Assembly (NCBI GenBank): GCA_026401055.1
Contig: JAPLNP010000451.1
Coordinates: 1 to 41,698, forward strand
Length of the DNA: 41,698 nucleotides
Direction: 5' to 3'
Origin: Planctomycetia bacterium
GTDB taxonomy: Bacteria; Planctomycetota; Planctomycetia; Pirellulales; Thermoguttaceae
The translations under genes were made by a program, and so were the position numbers. Within the stretch, counting starts at the first letter, position 1. Every line of letters starts with the position of its first letter. Shown in pieces: positions 34,968 through 41,698 of this stretch. Below the pieces are notes generated by a model. That model ran no database searches, had not been told where the DNA came from, and saw only the letters and a program-made list of their open reading frames with translations.

Positions 34968-35962
34968 AGCATTGACATGTGGCACAGCCGCACCATCACG
35001 GTGCCCGACGGCGTGAACGACGGCGTGGGCGATTCGTATTCGACCTTTCGGGCGAAGACGTAGGCAACCTCGAGCCGGTAATCGACTCCGAAGAGGACTC
35101 TTCGTTCCAGTCCGAGGATCACACGCAGATCGCGGTACGTCAGGACGTCGTTGACGCCGCTCTCGCGCCGGATCGCCCAACTGCCGCCGCCGAGTTCGCC
35201 GGCCAGGTAGAGCCAGTCCTGCACTTCCTCGCCCAGTTCGCCGGTCCAGTAGATTCGCTTGGCGATCATCGGGCGCGGGACCATCAACTCGAGCTTCAGG
35301 TCCGGCGTCGGCTCCCAGATGATGCCGGCGAACGGCAGGATCCGCAGGTCCTCGCGATCGAGATAGGCCACGCCCAGGGCGATCTTCGCCATCGGCGTCC
35401 AGTCCCACATCGCGCCGAAATGGCCCGTGATCCGCAGGGCCTCGTCCGAACTCTGCTCGAAGTCGCTGAACACGCCCGGCGTGACCGACAGATCGGCCGA
35501 CCAGCGGGGCGAGAGCTTGTGCAGCCAGCGAAACTGCACGTAGGTGTCGTAGAGCCGGGCGGGCACGTCGGACACCCGCGGGCCGTCGAGAAAATGCACC
35601 GCGTAGCCAGGCGTAATCAGCAGCGGGTGCCGCTTCGAGGGCAACGGCAGCACGAACGTGCCGCGGATCTCGATCTCGGTGTCGCCGAAACACTCCGGCC
35701 CGCGGCCGTCGGCCAGGTAGGTCGTGTCGAAGTTGAGGTACTGGAAGAAGCCGTTTCGCGCGTCGATCGGCCGATCCCAGATGTTCTCGTCCTCCGGCTC
35801 GACCGTCGGCTCGAGCTTGATGACCGTTTCCGGATGCGACGTGAGCACGCCCGGGTAAGGCTCCCCGGCCGGCATGACCGTCGGCAGGCGAACGACCTCG
35901 TCGCCCAGCGCCGCCGCGCCGACGATGACCGCCAGCAAGAAAGAAAAAGGGGACAGGCGCAT
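34964..35962 (-). CDS. DUF6268-like outer-membrane beta-barrel protein, paralogue 1
   Basis: The 332-residue protein has a signal peptide (MRLSPFSFLLAVIVGAAALG) and a beta-strand-rich body (GFFQYLNFDTTYL, LLITPGYAVHFLDGP, DTYVQFRWLHKLSPRWSADL). It resembles the downstream paralogue strand for strand, as expected of a planctomycete outer-membrane protein of the DUF6268 type. The start codon and first eight residues come from the left arm of an inverted repeat (35944-35965), and there is no ribosome binding site before it. The gene may thus have lost its original start, or the repeat supplied a new one. The neighbouring paralogue on the same strand suggests duplication. Confidence 0.8.
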   Translation of the reverse strand: MRLSPFSFLLAVIVGAAALGDEVVRLPTVMPAGEPYPGVLTSHPETVIKLEPTVEPEDENIWDRPIDARNGFFQYLNFDTTYLADGRGPECFGDTEIEIRGTFVLPLPSKRHPLLITPGYAVHFLDGPRVSDVPARLYDTYVQFRWLHKLSPRWSADLSVTPGVFSDFEQSSDEALRITGHFGAMWDWTPMAKIALGVAYLDREDLRILPFAGIIWEPTPDLKLELMVPRPMIAKRIYWTGELGEEVQDWLYLAGELGGGSWAIRRESGVNDVLTYRDLRVILGLERRVLFGVDYRLEVAYVFARKVEYESPTPSFTPSGTVMVRLCHMSML

Positions 35963-36113
35963 ATAATGGGGATCTGTGGGTGTTTCGGATATTTACGAAG
36001 CGTCCATGTCGGGGCGACCACAACAACCCGGCGCGATTCCTGCAATGCGAGGCATGGCCGAGAGTCTGCTAAGATCCCCTATCCTCGCCAATATATGCGC
36101 CTGTCCCCTTTTT
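35944..36113. repeat. palindromic repeat, family D, long-loop copy overlapping a gene start
   Basis: AAAAAGGGGACAGGCGCATA (from 35944, arm to 35965) pairs perfectly over 22 bases with 36092-36113. GGGGATCT (35968) and AGATCCCC (36072) give a further inner match, and about 120 bases lie between. The left arm contains the start of the DUF6268-like gene (35962) and the right arm ends four bases before the stop of the other paralogue (36118). Confidence 0.9.
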
Positions 36114-36117
36114 TCAC

Positions 36118-37269
36118 TCAATAGACCAGACCGGCTCGGAAATAGAGGGTGGTGCTGGGGGTGTACTTGTCGTGCGTGCTGCGCAGCAGCAACTCGCGCT
36201 CGAACGCCGTGCCGATCTCGATCAGGCCGCCAATGCCCGCGTTCCGGTTGAACTCCAGCCCCACGCCGAATCGAATGTCGTTGTAGTCGATTTGGTCCAT
36301 CGGCCCGGGCGCCTTGTGCGGCGTGACCGTCCACGAGCCGCCGCCGTACTCGCCCCGGGCGTAAAGCCACCACTCGGTGTTGCCCATGGTCGTGAGTCGC
36401 CGGGCGATCTTCGGATCGGGGAAGAGAATGTCGAACCGGACGTCGCTGTTGGGCGTCCAGACGATCCCGCCCGCCGGCAGGATCTTGACGCGAATCCTAT
36501 CCAGGTAGAAGATGCCGGCCTTGACCTTGACGGCGGGGTTAAACGTCAACACGACCAGCCCCCTGCCCGTGTAACGAAGGCTCTCCGTGGTGACCTTGCT
36601 GAAGTCGGAATAGACGCCGACGCGAAAGTCCAACTCGCCCCCGAACCACGGCGTCACCTGGGGATTCCACCTGGTATCGAGATAGGCGTCGTACACCCGG
36701 GGCGGCAGCGCCGCGAAAAGCCCGGTCGGCGGCGAACTGGTCGACGTCGGGCCGTTCCACCAGTGAAACGTGAAGCCGGGCGTGACAAAGACGGACGTGC
36801 CGGTACTGAAAAACGGGAACGCGAACGACGCGCTGAGGTCCAGGTCGTCCGTGCCGAACTTCTTGTCGCCCAGCGGCGAGATGTGATCGTAGTCCAGCCG
36901 CAACTCGTCCAAAAACCGCTGCACCTTCTCCGTCATGCCGCCGAAACTGGGAATGACCGGGGGAGTCGAGGGATACGCGGGATTCGTGGGACTCGCGGGA
37001 TAAGACCCCTGGGGGAACAACGCGGGCGACTGCATGCTGCCCGGCGGAGCGTAGGGGTCCCAATTCGTCGGCGGCGGCTGCACGCCCGAGCCGTAGGGCA
37101 ACGGTCCCGGCACGCTGCCCGGCGTGACCGGCACCGTCTCGGACAGCGCCGGCGCCGCGAGGGTCTCGGCCGGCACCGTCGTGGGAAACCGCTCACGTTG
37201 CGCCATCGCCAGCGAGGGCAACAGCACCACGATCGCGACCGCCGGTCCAATCCGTCGAAGCACGCTCAC
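36118..37269 (-). CDS. DUF6268-like outer-membrane beta-barrel protein, paralogue 2
   Basis: The 383-residue protein has a signal peptide (VSVLRRIGPAVAIVVLLPSLAMAQ, minus the first residue or two), then a Pro/Ser-rich linker (about 30-125). The beta-barrel-like domain shares the strand order and motifs of paralogue 1 (FVTPGFTFHWWNGP, RVYDAYLDTRWNPQVTPW, GELDFRVGVYSDF, AGGIVWTPNSDVRFDILFP, YARGEYGGGSW). The GTG at 37269 is chosen because AAGGA lies about seven bases upstream and gives an intact signal; an ATG at 37380 would add 37 residues with no signal at the start. The extra linker is the main difference from paralogue 1. Confidence 0.8.
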   Translation of the reverse strand: MSVLRRIGPAVAIVVLLPSLAMAQRERFPTTVPAETLAAPALSETVPVTPGSVPGPLPYGSGVQPPPTNWDPYAPPGSMQSPALFPQGSYPASPTNPAYPSTPPVIPSFGGMTEKVQRFLDELRLDYDHISPLGDKKFGTDDLDLSASFAFPFFSTGTSVFVTPGFTFHWWNGPTSTSSPPTGLFAALPPRVYDAYLDTRWNPQVTPWFGGELDFRVGVYSDFSKVTTESLRYTGRGLVVLTFNPAVKVKAGIFYLDRIRVKILPAGGIVWTPNSDVRFDILFPDPKIARRLTTMGNTEWWLYARGEYGGGSWTVTPHKAPGPMDQIDYNDIRFGVGLEFNRNAGIGGLIEIGTAFERELLLRSTHDKYTPSTTLYFRAGLVY

Positions 37270-37686
37270 CGCCGATTCCTTCGCGCGGGTGAAGATGGGC
37301 AATGTGTCCAAACTGGGCACCAACAGAAAAAGCTCCCGCCAAGCGGTGCTTTCAATACCAGTCCCCGCCCGTCCGGTCAAGAGCGGTTCGGGCCGGTGAT
37401 TCCGATGGGGGGACTACGAACGGGCGTGAATCAACGCGAATGGCAGCGAAGCCTTCGACACCGTTCAATGAGGGGTGCTGGAGTGACTTCAGCACGAAAT
37501 ATCGGGCAACGTCTGGATGTTTCACGCAAAGGCGCCAAGGCGCAGAGAGTCTTCTGGCGGGCGGGAACCCCTGGCAGAAGTCGATCAAAGCCCTTCGACC
37601 TTTCAGACTCTCAAGGCCGGCTTTCTTTGCGTCTTGGCGCCTTTGCGTGAGCCCTTCTCCCGATACTCGTCCGCGTTCATCCGCGT
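37270..37686. other. 417-base intergenic region made largely of repeats
   Basis: The gap lies between the two same-strand genes for the kinase and paralogue 2. It holds an inverted repeat (37522-37650) and the outer part of a decamer tandem repeat (37671-37700). No real gene is seen. Confidence 0.6.
37522..37650. repeat. inverted repeat with GGCGCC cores
   Basis: Left arm 37522-37546 (TCACGCAAAGGCGCCAAGGC...) pairs with right arm 37626-37650 (...TTGGCGCCTTTGCGTGA) with one mismatch, around 79 bases. Sequences of this kind recur between genes of many GC-rich bacteria. Confidence 0.85.
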
Positions 37687-37700
37687 TCATTTGCGTTCAT
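37671..37700. repeat. 10-base tandem repeat reaching into the kinase gene
   Basis: Two copies of CCGCGTTCAT, then TTGCGTTCAT and TCGCGGTTCC stand in tandem. The kinase stop codon (37687-37689) and its last residues (NERK) lie inside this array, so the repeat set the protein's C-terminus. Confidence 0.8.
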
Positions 37701-40700
37701 TCGCGGTTCCCTTCCCTCCTTCCCCCGGCTCTTTCTTCGTCGGCGTTTCGATGCCGGCTGCCAGGGCTTTTTGCATCGCCTCGACCTCCGCCATCTCGAA
37801 GTTGCCGGTGATCGCGACCTTGGCGGCGATGGCGGACTTGATCGTCGGGGCCGTGACGACGCGGTCGTCGACCAGAATGGCCATCTGCCGGTCGGGGTGT
37901 TCGCCGGTCAGTTTGGCCAGACGCTTTCCGCCGGCCTCGTCGAGTTCCAGTTGCAGCATCGGCTTACCCCGTTCATCCCGGGCGAGCCCGACGGACGAGA
38001 GCTTCCAGTCCGGCGGGCCGTAGCGTCCCCCGAGCAGCACCTCGTCCGCCTTGGTCGAGAGCAACACGTATCGCCGGCCCTCGTGCTCAGCCGTGACCAG
38101 GTTCTGCCCGACGCCGTCCCGCGTCTCGAACCACGCCAGCCCACTCTCGGGTCGCTTCTGAAGGTCGAACGCCGGTGGCTGGGGCATCGTCTCCCGCGTC
38201 GGCGCAAGCCGGAAATCGAGATGGTCCGCCGGGACCAGCACCACCGGCTTCTCGGCCGGCTTCTTGCGCGAGAGAACCAGTTCGAACTCGTCCTCGCCGA
38301 GTTCCGTGTCGAAGCCGACGGGTCGCGGAGCGCCGGCGTAGTCCACGGTCGTGTGGCTCAGGGCCAGCCGAAGTGTCAGCACGTCTCCGTCGAGTCGGTA
38401 GATCCCTCGTATCGAACACGTGGCGGGCCTTGGCGGCGACCAATACATCAGACCCAGCGCCCCGCGGCTGCTCACGTCGATCGTTGCCGGCTTCGCCGTC
38501 GGGTCGATCGCATACGGCGGCGACACACTTGTTCTCTCGTCCAGTCGGGCCCCACCTATCCCGGGCGCAACGTCCGGGTCGCGAAGGAAAGCGAGGGAAG
38601 ACTTGTCGAACACGACGCCGCTCGTCATGGACAGCCACATCGAGAACGCGAAGGTCTCCCGACCGACCTCGCCACCGAAGGAATTTCGCTCTGTGACGCG
38701 ATAGTGGTCTGAGATCCGATCGGCCGTGATCTTCACGACGTGCCAGTCGCCCAGGATGGCCTTCTCGTCCGGGTGGGTTTCCACGTCGCCGACGCGGCGC
38801 AAGACGAGGAGCACTCGCTGGGAGCCGAACTCGGGCCAGAAGTCGGTCGGGCGGTCCTTTTCGGCGAGGCACAGCGTCAAGCGATCGCCTTCGAGCTTGT
38901 AGATGCCCAGGAGGTTGGTGCGGTCGGCTTTGCCGATGTCAATCCGCTTCGGCTCCGAGCCGGGGTTGATCTGGTACTTGCCCGAGGTCATCCAGACGCC
39001 GCTGCCGCGCAGCGTGAACGTGTCGCCGGTGAAGACGAACCTGGCCACGTCGCCGGTCGCTTGGGCCGGATCGTCGTAGTCTTGCCCGGTCGCCGTCTGA
39101 TGCGGCAGCACGTCCCGCGGAATGAAGTAACTCGCCCCGCCGCCATACGACTGGCTCACCACCGCCCACGTGCCCCGGAGGGACTGCTGGTCGTCGTTGG
39201 CCACGGCGTCGGCGGCGGGCGGGTTGGCCTCGGGCTTGGCGGGGGCGGCCTCCGGAGCGGCGGGTGTGGCCGGCTCGGCCTTCTCGCCCGAAGCGCGAAT
39301 CTCCAGATACGTCTCGGCCTCGGCCCGAATACCATTCGACGCCGTCACGGTCACCTGATGACGGGCCTTGGCCGCCGTTGTCAGGCAACGAAAGTGGATA
39401 TCCAGGCGAGTCGACTTGCCGGCGGGCAGACTGCGAAGCATCCAGGTGAGCTTCTCGTTCTCGATGCGGTACCCCGGCGTCGCCAGGAATGCCTTAAGGG
39501 GCGCGTCATAACGGTCGACAACCTTCAGGTTCTCCAGCGGTTTCGTTCCCGTGTTCGTTACTTCAAAGTTGAACTGCACCTTGTCGCCCACGACGCCATG
39601 TGCGGGGCCGGATATCTTCAGGCGGAGGGGGGACAGCGTTGCCGCGGTCGGCGGCGCGAGAGTTTGGGCTTCGACCGCATGCTCGTCGGCTTTGGCGCGG
39701 CCGACCGTTGAGCCGGCACGAACGGACCGCGCGTCGGGCGGCAGGGTGACGTTCACATTGCCGTCTTCGCCGATGTCGACTCTGGCGCCGTCGGGGACGT
39801 GGACGGCGGTTTGCTGGTCGCCGCGGCGGATCGTGATGAGGACGCCGCAAGCCGTGCCGAGGGCGAAGGAGAAGAGCATCAGGGCGATCACCGTCGTGAT
39901 GAGCTTCCAGCGACGGCCGGCGGGGAGCGTCTGGGGCGTTGCGCGCTCGGCGGCTTGGGGCGACGACTGGGCTTCGGCGCGGCGGAGGAGTTCCACCAGG
40001 TCGTGACCCTTCGAGAACGGGGCCAGCGCCGCAGCTACGGCGGCCGGCGTTTCGGGCCGATCGTCCGGCGATTTCGCGAGCATCCGGTCGACGGCGGCGG
40101 CCAACGCCTCGGGCACGTCGACCATGTCGGCGATTCGCGGGACGGGCCGATCGGTGTGGGCCGCGAGCTTTTCGAGCGTCCCCCCGCAGTCCGTCCCGTC
40201 ATACGGCGCCCGGCCCGACAGGAGCTTGAACAGCGTGCAGCCGAGGCTGTAAATGTCCGCCCGAATATCGACCGTCTGCGGCGCGGCGACCTGCTCCGGC
40301 GCCATGTAGTCGGCCGTGCCCATCGCCTGGCCGGTGTTGGTCAGCACGGACCGTCCGACATGGGATTGTGGTGCAGGCGTCCCGCCTGCATGGCTTTCGG
40401 CAGGCGAGACGCCTGCACCACAAGAAGGTGTCTCCGGGCCGCGCGCGAGCCCCAGGTCCAGGAGCTTCACGTCGCCGGAGCGGGTGAGCATCACGTTTGA
40501 CGGCTTGACGTCGCGGTGGACCAGGCCGTGTTCGTGGGCGTATAGCAGGGCCAGGGCCTTCCGGCGCACGAGCTCGCAGGCGTCGGCCACCGCGATCGGC
40601 CCGTGGCGGCGGACCAGACGGCCGAGGTCCATGCCGTCGACGTATTCCATGACGAGCACCGGCACGCCGTCGATCTCCCGGGCGTCGAAGGCCGCGACGA

Positions 40701-41178
40701 TGCCCGGGTGGTCGAGCTGGCCGATCGCTTTCATTTCGCGCCCGAATCGGGCGACGGCCTGGGGGTCGTTCATCCGCTCTTTGGCGATGACCTTCAGCGC
40801 GACGACGCGGTCGAGCTTGGTGTGCAGGGCCTTGTAGACGGTGCCCATGCCGCCCTGGCCGAGTTTCTCCAACAGGCGATACTCGCCGAGCGTGCCCAGG
40901 GCGAGCGATGCGGCCGAGGCGGCGTCGGGTTCAGTCATACCCTTTGCCCGGGCGAGGGCCGCGTCGCACTGCGACTCGGCGGCGAAGGGGTCGTCGGCCT
41001 CCGGCAGCCGCAGTTGGCCGACCAGGGTGTCGTCCGTGCCGTCGAGCGTGGCCAGCATCGCCTGGCAGTCGGGGTCACTTTCGACGTAAGCGGCCACCCG
41101 CTCGGAGTCGGCGTCCGAGAGCTTTCCAACGGCGTAGGCCAGAAGTTCTTCACGAGTGGGGCGTGCGGAGACGGTCAT
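37687..41178 (-). CDS. membrane Ser/Thr kinase with DUF11-like, TIGR03067-like and SecD-like extracytoplasmic modules
   Basis: The 1,163-residue protein starts with an anti-sigma-like helical segment (TREELLAYAVGKLSDADSER) lacking zinc ligands. A Hanks-type kinase follows with P-loop GQGGMG (107-112), Lys129, HRDVKPSN (221-228), DLG in place of DFG (241-243) and APE (293-295). Residues about 251-274 (CGAGVSPAESHAGGTPAP and neighbours) come from an inserted palindromic repeat in the activation segment. A membrane helix (425-450) leads to a DUF11-like domain (about 515-628), two TIGR03067-like domains (starting LRGTWAVVSQ, about 667, and ILGDWHVVKI, about 808) and a SecD P1-like end. That end has LDEAGGKRLAKLTGEHPD, ILVDDRVVTAPTI and ITGNFEMAEVEAMQ. 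The ATG at 41178 has AGGAACC upstream; an earlier start adds 29 unlike residues. It lies downstream of the ECF sigma gene. Confidence 0.9.
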   Translation of the reverse strand: MTVSARPTREELLAYAVGKLSDADSERVAAYVESDPDCQAMLATLDGTDDTLVGQLRLPEADDPFAAESQCDAALARAKGMTEPDAASAASLALGTLGEYRLLEKLGQGGMGTVYKALHTKLDRVVALKVIAKERMNDPQAVARFGREMKAIGQLDHPGIVAAFDAREIDGVPVLVMEYVDGMDLGRLVRRHGPIAVADACELVRRKALALLYAHEHGLVHRDVKPSNVMLTRSGDVKLLDLGLARGPETPSCGAGVSPAESHAGGTPAPQSHVGRSVLTNTGQAMGTADYMAPEQVAAPQTVDIRADIYSLGCTLFKLLSGRAPYDGTDCGGTLEKLAAHTDRPVPRIADMVDVPEALAAAVDRMLAKSPDDRPETPAAVAAALAPFSKGHDLVELLRRAEAQSSPQAAERATPQTLPAGRRWKLITTVIALMLFSFALGTACGVLITIRRGDQQTAVHVPDGARVDIGEDGNVNVTLPPDARSVRAGSTVGRAKADEHAVEAQTLAPPTAATLSPLRLKISGPAHGVVGDKVQFNFEVTNTGTKPLENLKVVDRYDAPLKAFLATPGYRIENEKLTWMLRSLPAGKSTRLDIHFRCLTTAAKARHQVTVTASNGIRAEAETYLEIRASGEKAEPATPAAPEAAPAKPEANPPAADAVANDDQQSLRGTWAVVSQSYGGGASYFIPRDVLPHQTATGQDYDDPAQATGDVARFVFTGDTFTLRGSGVWMTSGKYQINPGSEPKRIDIGKADRTNLLGIYKLEGDRLTLCLAEKDRPTDFWPEFGSQRVLLVLRRVGDVETHPDEKAILGDWHVVKITADRISDHYRVTERNSFGGEVGRETFAFSMWLSMTSGVVFDKSSLAFLRDPDVAPGIGGARLDERTSVSPPYAIDPTAKPATIDVSSRGALGLMYWSPPRPATCSIRGIYRLDGDVLTLRLALSHTTVDYAGAPRPVGFDTELGEDEFELVLSRKKPAEKPVVLVPADHLDFRLAPTRETMPQPPAFDLQKRPESGLAWFETRDGVGQNLVTAEHEGRRYVLLSTKADEVLLGGRYGPPDWKLSSVGLARDERGKPMLQLELDEAGGKRLAKLTGEHPDRQMAILVDDRVVTAPTIKSAIAAKVAITGNFEMAEVEAMQKALAAGIETPTKKEPGEGGKGTANERK
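40366..40423. repeat. palindromic repeat inserted in frame in the kinase gene
   Basis: Arms 40366-40389 (TTGTGGTGCAGGCGTCCCGC...) and 40400-40423 pair at 23 of 24 positions around a ten-base loop. The element adds about 20 residues between the kinase DLG and APE motifs without breaking the frame. Its translation GAGVSPAESHAGGTPAPQ is one I recall as a signature of such elements. Confidence 0.88.
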
Positions 41179-41488
41179 GGCACGGGTTCCTGCCGGGGTG
41201 GTGAGTAGGCGAGTTGGGCCGGGGACTGTCGCATTTTCGCGGCGGCGAGAACGTCGCCTCGCCAACCGGCGCTATCGCCGCGAAAATGGGGCTGTCCCCC
41301 TCGGGGCCCGCATTCGGTTTCTATTAGATTAACGCGGGCGTCTGACAGGAGTTCTGCGAGCGGGGCGGATCTTGCGGCGATTCTGGTGGGGCTTCGGCCG
41401 CCGTCGAACGGCATTTCCCCGACAGTCGGCAATTCGACGCGAGGTCGGTTTGGAGACCATACCGAGAATACGGTGGCCTCGGCCCACC
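41179..41488. other. 310-base gap between the sigma factor and kinase genes
   Basis: The gap holds an imperfect palindromic repeat at 41221-41299. No convincing open frame is seen. It separates two same-strand genes, so a promoter for the kinase may lie here, but none is clear. Confidence 0.55.
41221..41299. repeat. palindromic repeat, family D, imperfect copy
   Basis: Left arm 41221-41244 (GGGGACTGTCGCATTTTCGC...) and right arm 41276-41299 (ending GGGGCTGTCCCC) pair at about 21 of 24 positions around a 31-base loop. It lies 43 bases upstream of the kinase start. Confidence 0.8.
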
Positions 41489-41698
41489 CTACGGGGTTAA
41501 TCCGCCCAATTCCTGCCGCAGGCGACGCAGCACGCGGGATTTGGCCTGATAGACGGCGGCGACGCTCATGCCGAGGTCCGCGGCGACGTCGGCCGGGGAT
41601 TGACCGTCGACCGTGGTTCGCCAAAAGGCATCCCACGTGCGGGCCTCGAACTCCGAGCGGACCAACTCCAGGACGCGACGCGGGAGCGAACTCTCGGC
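41489..41698 (-). CDS. ECF-type RNA polymerase sigma factor, C-terminal part (partial at window edge)
   Basis: The last 69 residues are inside the window. They contain a region 4 helix-turn-helix: WDAFWRTTVDGQSPADVAAD, then LGMSVAAVYQAKSRVLRRLR, ending QELGGLTP. The WxAFWR and VYQAKSRVLRRLRxE patterns are those of planctomycete ECF sigma factors. The gene ends 310 bases before the membrane kinase on the same strand, a common pairing in this phylum in which the kinase is thought to respond to or control the sigma factor. The N-terminus is outside the window. Confidence 0.85.
   Translation of the reverse strand, partial: AESSLPRRVLELVRSEFEARTWDAFWRTTVDGQSPADVAADLGMSVAAVYQAKSRVLRRLRQELGGLTP

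Overview
The window is high-GC bacterial chromosome, most likely from a planctomycete of the Pirellulales type. The evidence is lineage-typical protein architecture: an ECF sigma factor beside a large membrane Ser/Thr kinase with TIGR03067-like domains, a BlaI/BlaR1 (M56) pair fused to leucine-rich repeats, a PEP-CTERM protein with a dockerin-like segment, Tat-exported Gfo/Idh/MocA and DHDPS-like proteins, DUF6268-like outer-membrane proteins, a very small Lys-rich protein, a DUF6485-like protein, and a K+-independent type membrane pyrophosphatase. No rRNA, tRNA, CRISPR array, prophage or intact transposase was recognised.

Layout. 1-908: N-terminal half of a UvrD/Rep-like helicase, reading off the left edge. 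1346-6123 (minus strand): housekeeping run rsfS-argS-lpxD-lpxI (ribosome silencing, arginyl-tRNA synthetase, two lipid A enzymes). 6368-9669: a Bcp peroxiredoxin converging on hppA. 10282-13404: a duplicated pair of secreted proteins with divergent low-complexity linkers, then a coiled-coil protein. 13906-17031: a Prc-like S41 protease and a PEP-CTERM protein. 17316-24295: DHDPS-like protein, acetate kinase, amino-acid permease, secreted EF-hand/methyltransferase, DUF4405 protein and CorA. 24679-26166: a porin. 26588-31832: BlaR1-LRR giant and BlaI with a readable promoter/operator. 32377-34967: oxidoreductase and three small genes. 34964-37269: two DUF6268-like outer-membrane proteins. 37687-41698: kinase-SecD-like giant and the end of an ECF sigma factor.

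The strongest pattern not explained by genes is a dense population of dispersed palindromic repeats of several sequence families. At least eleven copies lie between genes, often between convergent pairs. They also enter genes: one sits in frame inside argS, one sits in frame in the activation segment of the Ser/Thr kinase, one supplies the start codon and first residues of a DUF6268-like protein, and a decamer repeat supplies the C-terminus and stop of the kinase. No REP-associated transposase is visible here, so any mobilising enzyme would be elsewhere.

The best candidates for unusual biology are: (i) the BlaI-regulated M56 giant, where one of two near-identical operators covers the predicted -10 box; (ii) the sigma factor/kinase pair, whose kinase carries DUF11-like, TIGR03067-like and SecD-like modules on the far side of the membrane plus the activation-segment repeat; and (iii) the repeat families as protein-altering elements. 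All functional calls come from reading the sequence; no database search was run.
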